DNA of 64,000 nucleotides, from the NCBI RefSeq assembly GCF_017353175.1, contig NZ_JAFMYW010000006.1, positions 434,001 to 498,000 on the forward strand, given 5' to 3'. Positions 62,719 through 64,000 of the stretch are shown piece after piece. The notes beneath the pieces were generated by a model. That model was not told the DNA's origin and made no database searches. It saw only the letters and a list, made by a program, of their open reading frames with translations. The translations under genes and the position numbers were made by a program. The stretch's first letter is position 1, and every line of letters starts with the position of its first letter. The stretch comes from Fibrella forsythiae. GTDB taxonomy: Bacteria; Bacteroidota; Bacteroidia; Cytophagales; Spirosomataceae.

Positions 62719-63648
62719 CTAGTTGGTGAAATCAGCCGTAAGTTCATCGGCCAGCCGGTAGCCTGCCAGCACCATCTGCCGCTGAGCAATAGGTTTAACC
62801 GTCGCTACATAATCGGGCGGCAGAATGGCCCCTTCCTGGTCGGTACCGGCAGCAAGTGTGTTGCTTCGATAGGCATTATCCTGAGCTAATTGAAAGCTTT
62901 CTTTCGACCAGCTTCCAATGTCTGTTTTCCCCAACTGAGGTAATTGCTCCCGGCGGACGGTTTGACGGGCCAGAACGGCCAGATTGCGGGCGGCCTGAAA
63001 GTCATCGTCACCCAGTAACATCCCATCCCAGAACGAGTGCAGGTTGATGGTCTGGCTGCTCATCATGACTTTGATTTTAAACAGATTCCCCCCCCTGTCG
63101 CCAGCCGGAAACTGATTGTCAATCAAGGCAGTAGCGTGTAACGGTTGATGTACATCACCGCTTAAATGAAAAAGCCAGCAAAGGGCGATTGCTTTTGTAC
63201 TGTCAGGTACGTTGCTGCGAACGATTTGTTTATTCTGTTCGAACGCCTCAAGAATATTTTCGCCGGTAGCCAGCATGGTATCCGTGCGGGCAATACCCTG
63301 TTGAGGTGCATAGACATAGTTGATATAGTGCCAGGTTGGATGGTCGTACACATTCCCCCGTATATCGTCTGGCCAGCGCGCTGCCAGCATAAAGAGATAC
63401 TGATCGCGGTCATCTTCCGACAGGCTGGCATCGTTGAGCTTACTGGCCCAGCGCTGTTTGTATTCGGGATGTTGGCGCAGAAGAACGACAATTCGGGCAA
63501 CTGTGGCGGGCGATGACGCCTTCATTTCCTGGTACGCGATGGCCCCGGTTACCATATGTGTGGCTCTATTCCAGGCTAAAACAGGTGTTGAGAAGGCAAT
63601 TGAAAACAAAAGGCAGGTAATACACACGCGTGCAGCAGGGTGGTTCAT
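62719..63648 (-). CDS. S1/P1-type nuclease
   Basis: 309 aa. Signal peptide VCITCLLFSIAFSTPVLA is cleaved before Trp of WNRATHMVTGAIAY, whose N-terminal Trp amine and His are zinc ligands. Further ligands are in LAARWPDDIRGN, PTWHYINYVYAP and ALCWLFHLSGDVHQPLHATA, with INLHSFWDGMLL later. S1/P1 nucleases are trinuclear-zinc enzymes that cut single-stranded DNA and RNA outside the cytosol, often for phosphate or nucleotide scavenging. An exact iterated 10-mer lies inside (63205-63214, encoding NVP). Confidence 0.93.
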   Translation of the reverse strand: MNHPAARVCITCLLFSIAFSTPVLAWNRATHMVTGAIAYQEMKASSPATVARIVVLLRQHPEYKQRWASKLNDASLSEDDRDQYLFMLAARWPDDIRGNVYDHPTWHYINYVYAPQQGIARTDTMLATGENILEAFEQNKQIVRSNVPDSTKAIALCWLFHLSGDVHQPLHATALIDNQFPAGDRGGNLFKIKVMMSSQTINLHSFWDGMLLGDDDFQAARNLAVLARQTVRREQLPQLGKTDIGSWSKESFQLAQDNAYRSNTLAAGTDQEGAILPPDYVATVKPIAQRQMVLAGYRLADELTADFTN

Positions 63649-63765
63649 CGGTCTTCATCGTTGCGGCATGCAAGGTAGAAGGCCCGTGCTGCCGATGCAA
63701 TCAGGCCATCATTAAATCACGTGCAGGTAGCCGCAAACTCCTCGGTGGCGATCAACCGGGAAAAC

Positions 63766-64000
63766 CTATCGCACCCGAATCATGTCCGGCTGGTCGACAA
63801 CGTTCAGCTGAAAGATATCCGGCCGGGCATAATGGCCAACGCAATCGAAATCGAGCTTACTTTTAATCAATTCGGAAAAGTCTAGATCGGCGACTAACAA
63901 ACCCTCCTGATCCCACAGGGGGCCGGCCAAAGCCTCACCCATTGGCGACATGATTACGCTTCCTCCTCTACTCATGATCTCAGGCTCACCAGTTAGCTCA
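63766..64000 (-). CDS. Nitrilase-superfamily enzyme, C-terminal part (5' end outside window)
   Basis: The frame is open from the right edge; the first codons seen read ELTGEPEI, then MSRGGSVIMSPMGEALAGPL, EGLLVADLDFSELIKSKLDF and DCVGHYARPDIFQLNVVDQP. These are the conserved C-terminal segments of bacterial nitrilases and cyanide dihydratases (GGSVIVSPxGxxLAGP and DVVGHYARPD). The internal ATG at 63973 is not the true start. The catalytic Glu, Lys and Cys lie outside the window. Confidence 0.88.
   Translation of the reverse strand, partial: ELTGEPEIMSRGGSVIMSPMGEALAGPLWDQEGLLVADLDFSELIKSKLDFDCVGHYARPDIFQLNVVDQPDMIRVR

Larger units (their letters stand above)
1460..63214. repeat. Dispersed 10-mer AACGTACCTG / CAGGTACGTT
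   Basis: Exact copies start at 1460, 5658, 18288, 20217, 20410, 23864, 26835, 42313, 45889, 49350, 54191 and 57544 as AACGTACCTG, and at 2518, 30675, 32920, 33790, 38132, 41250, 47038, 55130, 59778 and 63205 as CAGGTACGTT. One-mismatch copies are common (12969, 28924, 46339, 62459, 62494, 62705, among others). The core ACGTACC appears about 60 times on the two strands by eye. Copies in genes are read in all three frames. Confidence 0.9.

Noticed and set aside
1460-63214. The iterated 10-mer as a rho-independent terminator or CRISPR-like repeat
   Set aside because: It is too short and not self-complementary, copies are dispersed and mostly inside genes, and spacing is irregular.

Overview
The window looks like chromosomal DNA of a Bacteroidota bacterium of the order Cytophagales, most like Spirosoma and relatives. 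The basis is Bacteroidota-type promoters (-7 boxes of the form TAnnTTTG at several genes), weak ribosome binding sites, lipoproteins with [A/G]C lipoboxes, a moderate-GC gene style, a GbsR-like regulator, RND efflux genes in the order tolC-adaptor-pump, and SdrD_B-type surface proteins. No tRNA, rRNA, CRISPR array or prophage was seen. Genes are packed tightly on both strands.

Layout. 1-1520: the start of clpB, a cluster of REP-like hairpins and a REP-associated transposase broken by one amber codon. 1564-7567: LEA14-like protein, lipoprotein plus phytoene-desaturase-family enzyme, and a set of NarL-type response regulator, one-TM histidine kinase, 7-TM protein and a hypothetical gene. 7763-12955: five rightward genes with no obvious known system: a membrane-anchored trypsin-like protease, a large secreted protein, a small membrane protein, a helical lipoprotein and a short helical protein. 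12980-30512: mostly housekeeping (metH, ppx, moxR, prmC, ridA, two-way Nudix/CNNM promoters, moaC-mobA, NagB-like, acyl-CoA dehydrogenase). 30712-45851: metabolic and regulatory genes (COG2509 flavoprotein, epoxide-hydrolase-like, GbsR with a DCC1 protein, CoA-type Nudix hydrolase, a broken 2OG oxygenase, nitrilase, kynU, TetR, queG, a histidine kinase, a Na+/H+ antiporter). 45921-49854: a trehalose-linked stress group (65-aa protein, otsAB fusion, TreZ-like pseudoenzyme) sharing one promoter architecture. 50033-56356: TonB-C-like protein and an RND efflux operon. 56468-64000: acetyltransferase, methyltransferase pair, an outer-membrane protein probably expressed at high level, transglutaminase-like protein, secreted PPC/DUF296 protein, S1/P1 nuclease, and the end of a nitrilase.

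The two strongest signals are not genes. First, the non-palindromic 10-mer AACGTACCTG occurs at least 22 times exactly (about 0.12 expected by chance), in both orientations, in genes in all three reading frames and in intergenic gaps; it is the main content of several very short gaps between convergent genes. It behaves like a genome-wide iterated DNA word (comparable to Neisseria DUS or cyanobacterial HIP1). Second, three promoters around the trehalose genes each carry four tandem 11-bp repeats (core TCTAAG) ending exactly 10 bp before the -7 position, the layout expected of an OmpR/PhoB-family activator. The regulator itself is not in the window. Smaller findings include matched TTTCA-N8-TGAAA operators in front of gbsR and its neighbour, a catalytically degenerate TreZ, two genes split by in-frame amber codons, and a gene that seems to start at ATA.
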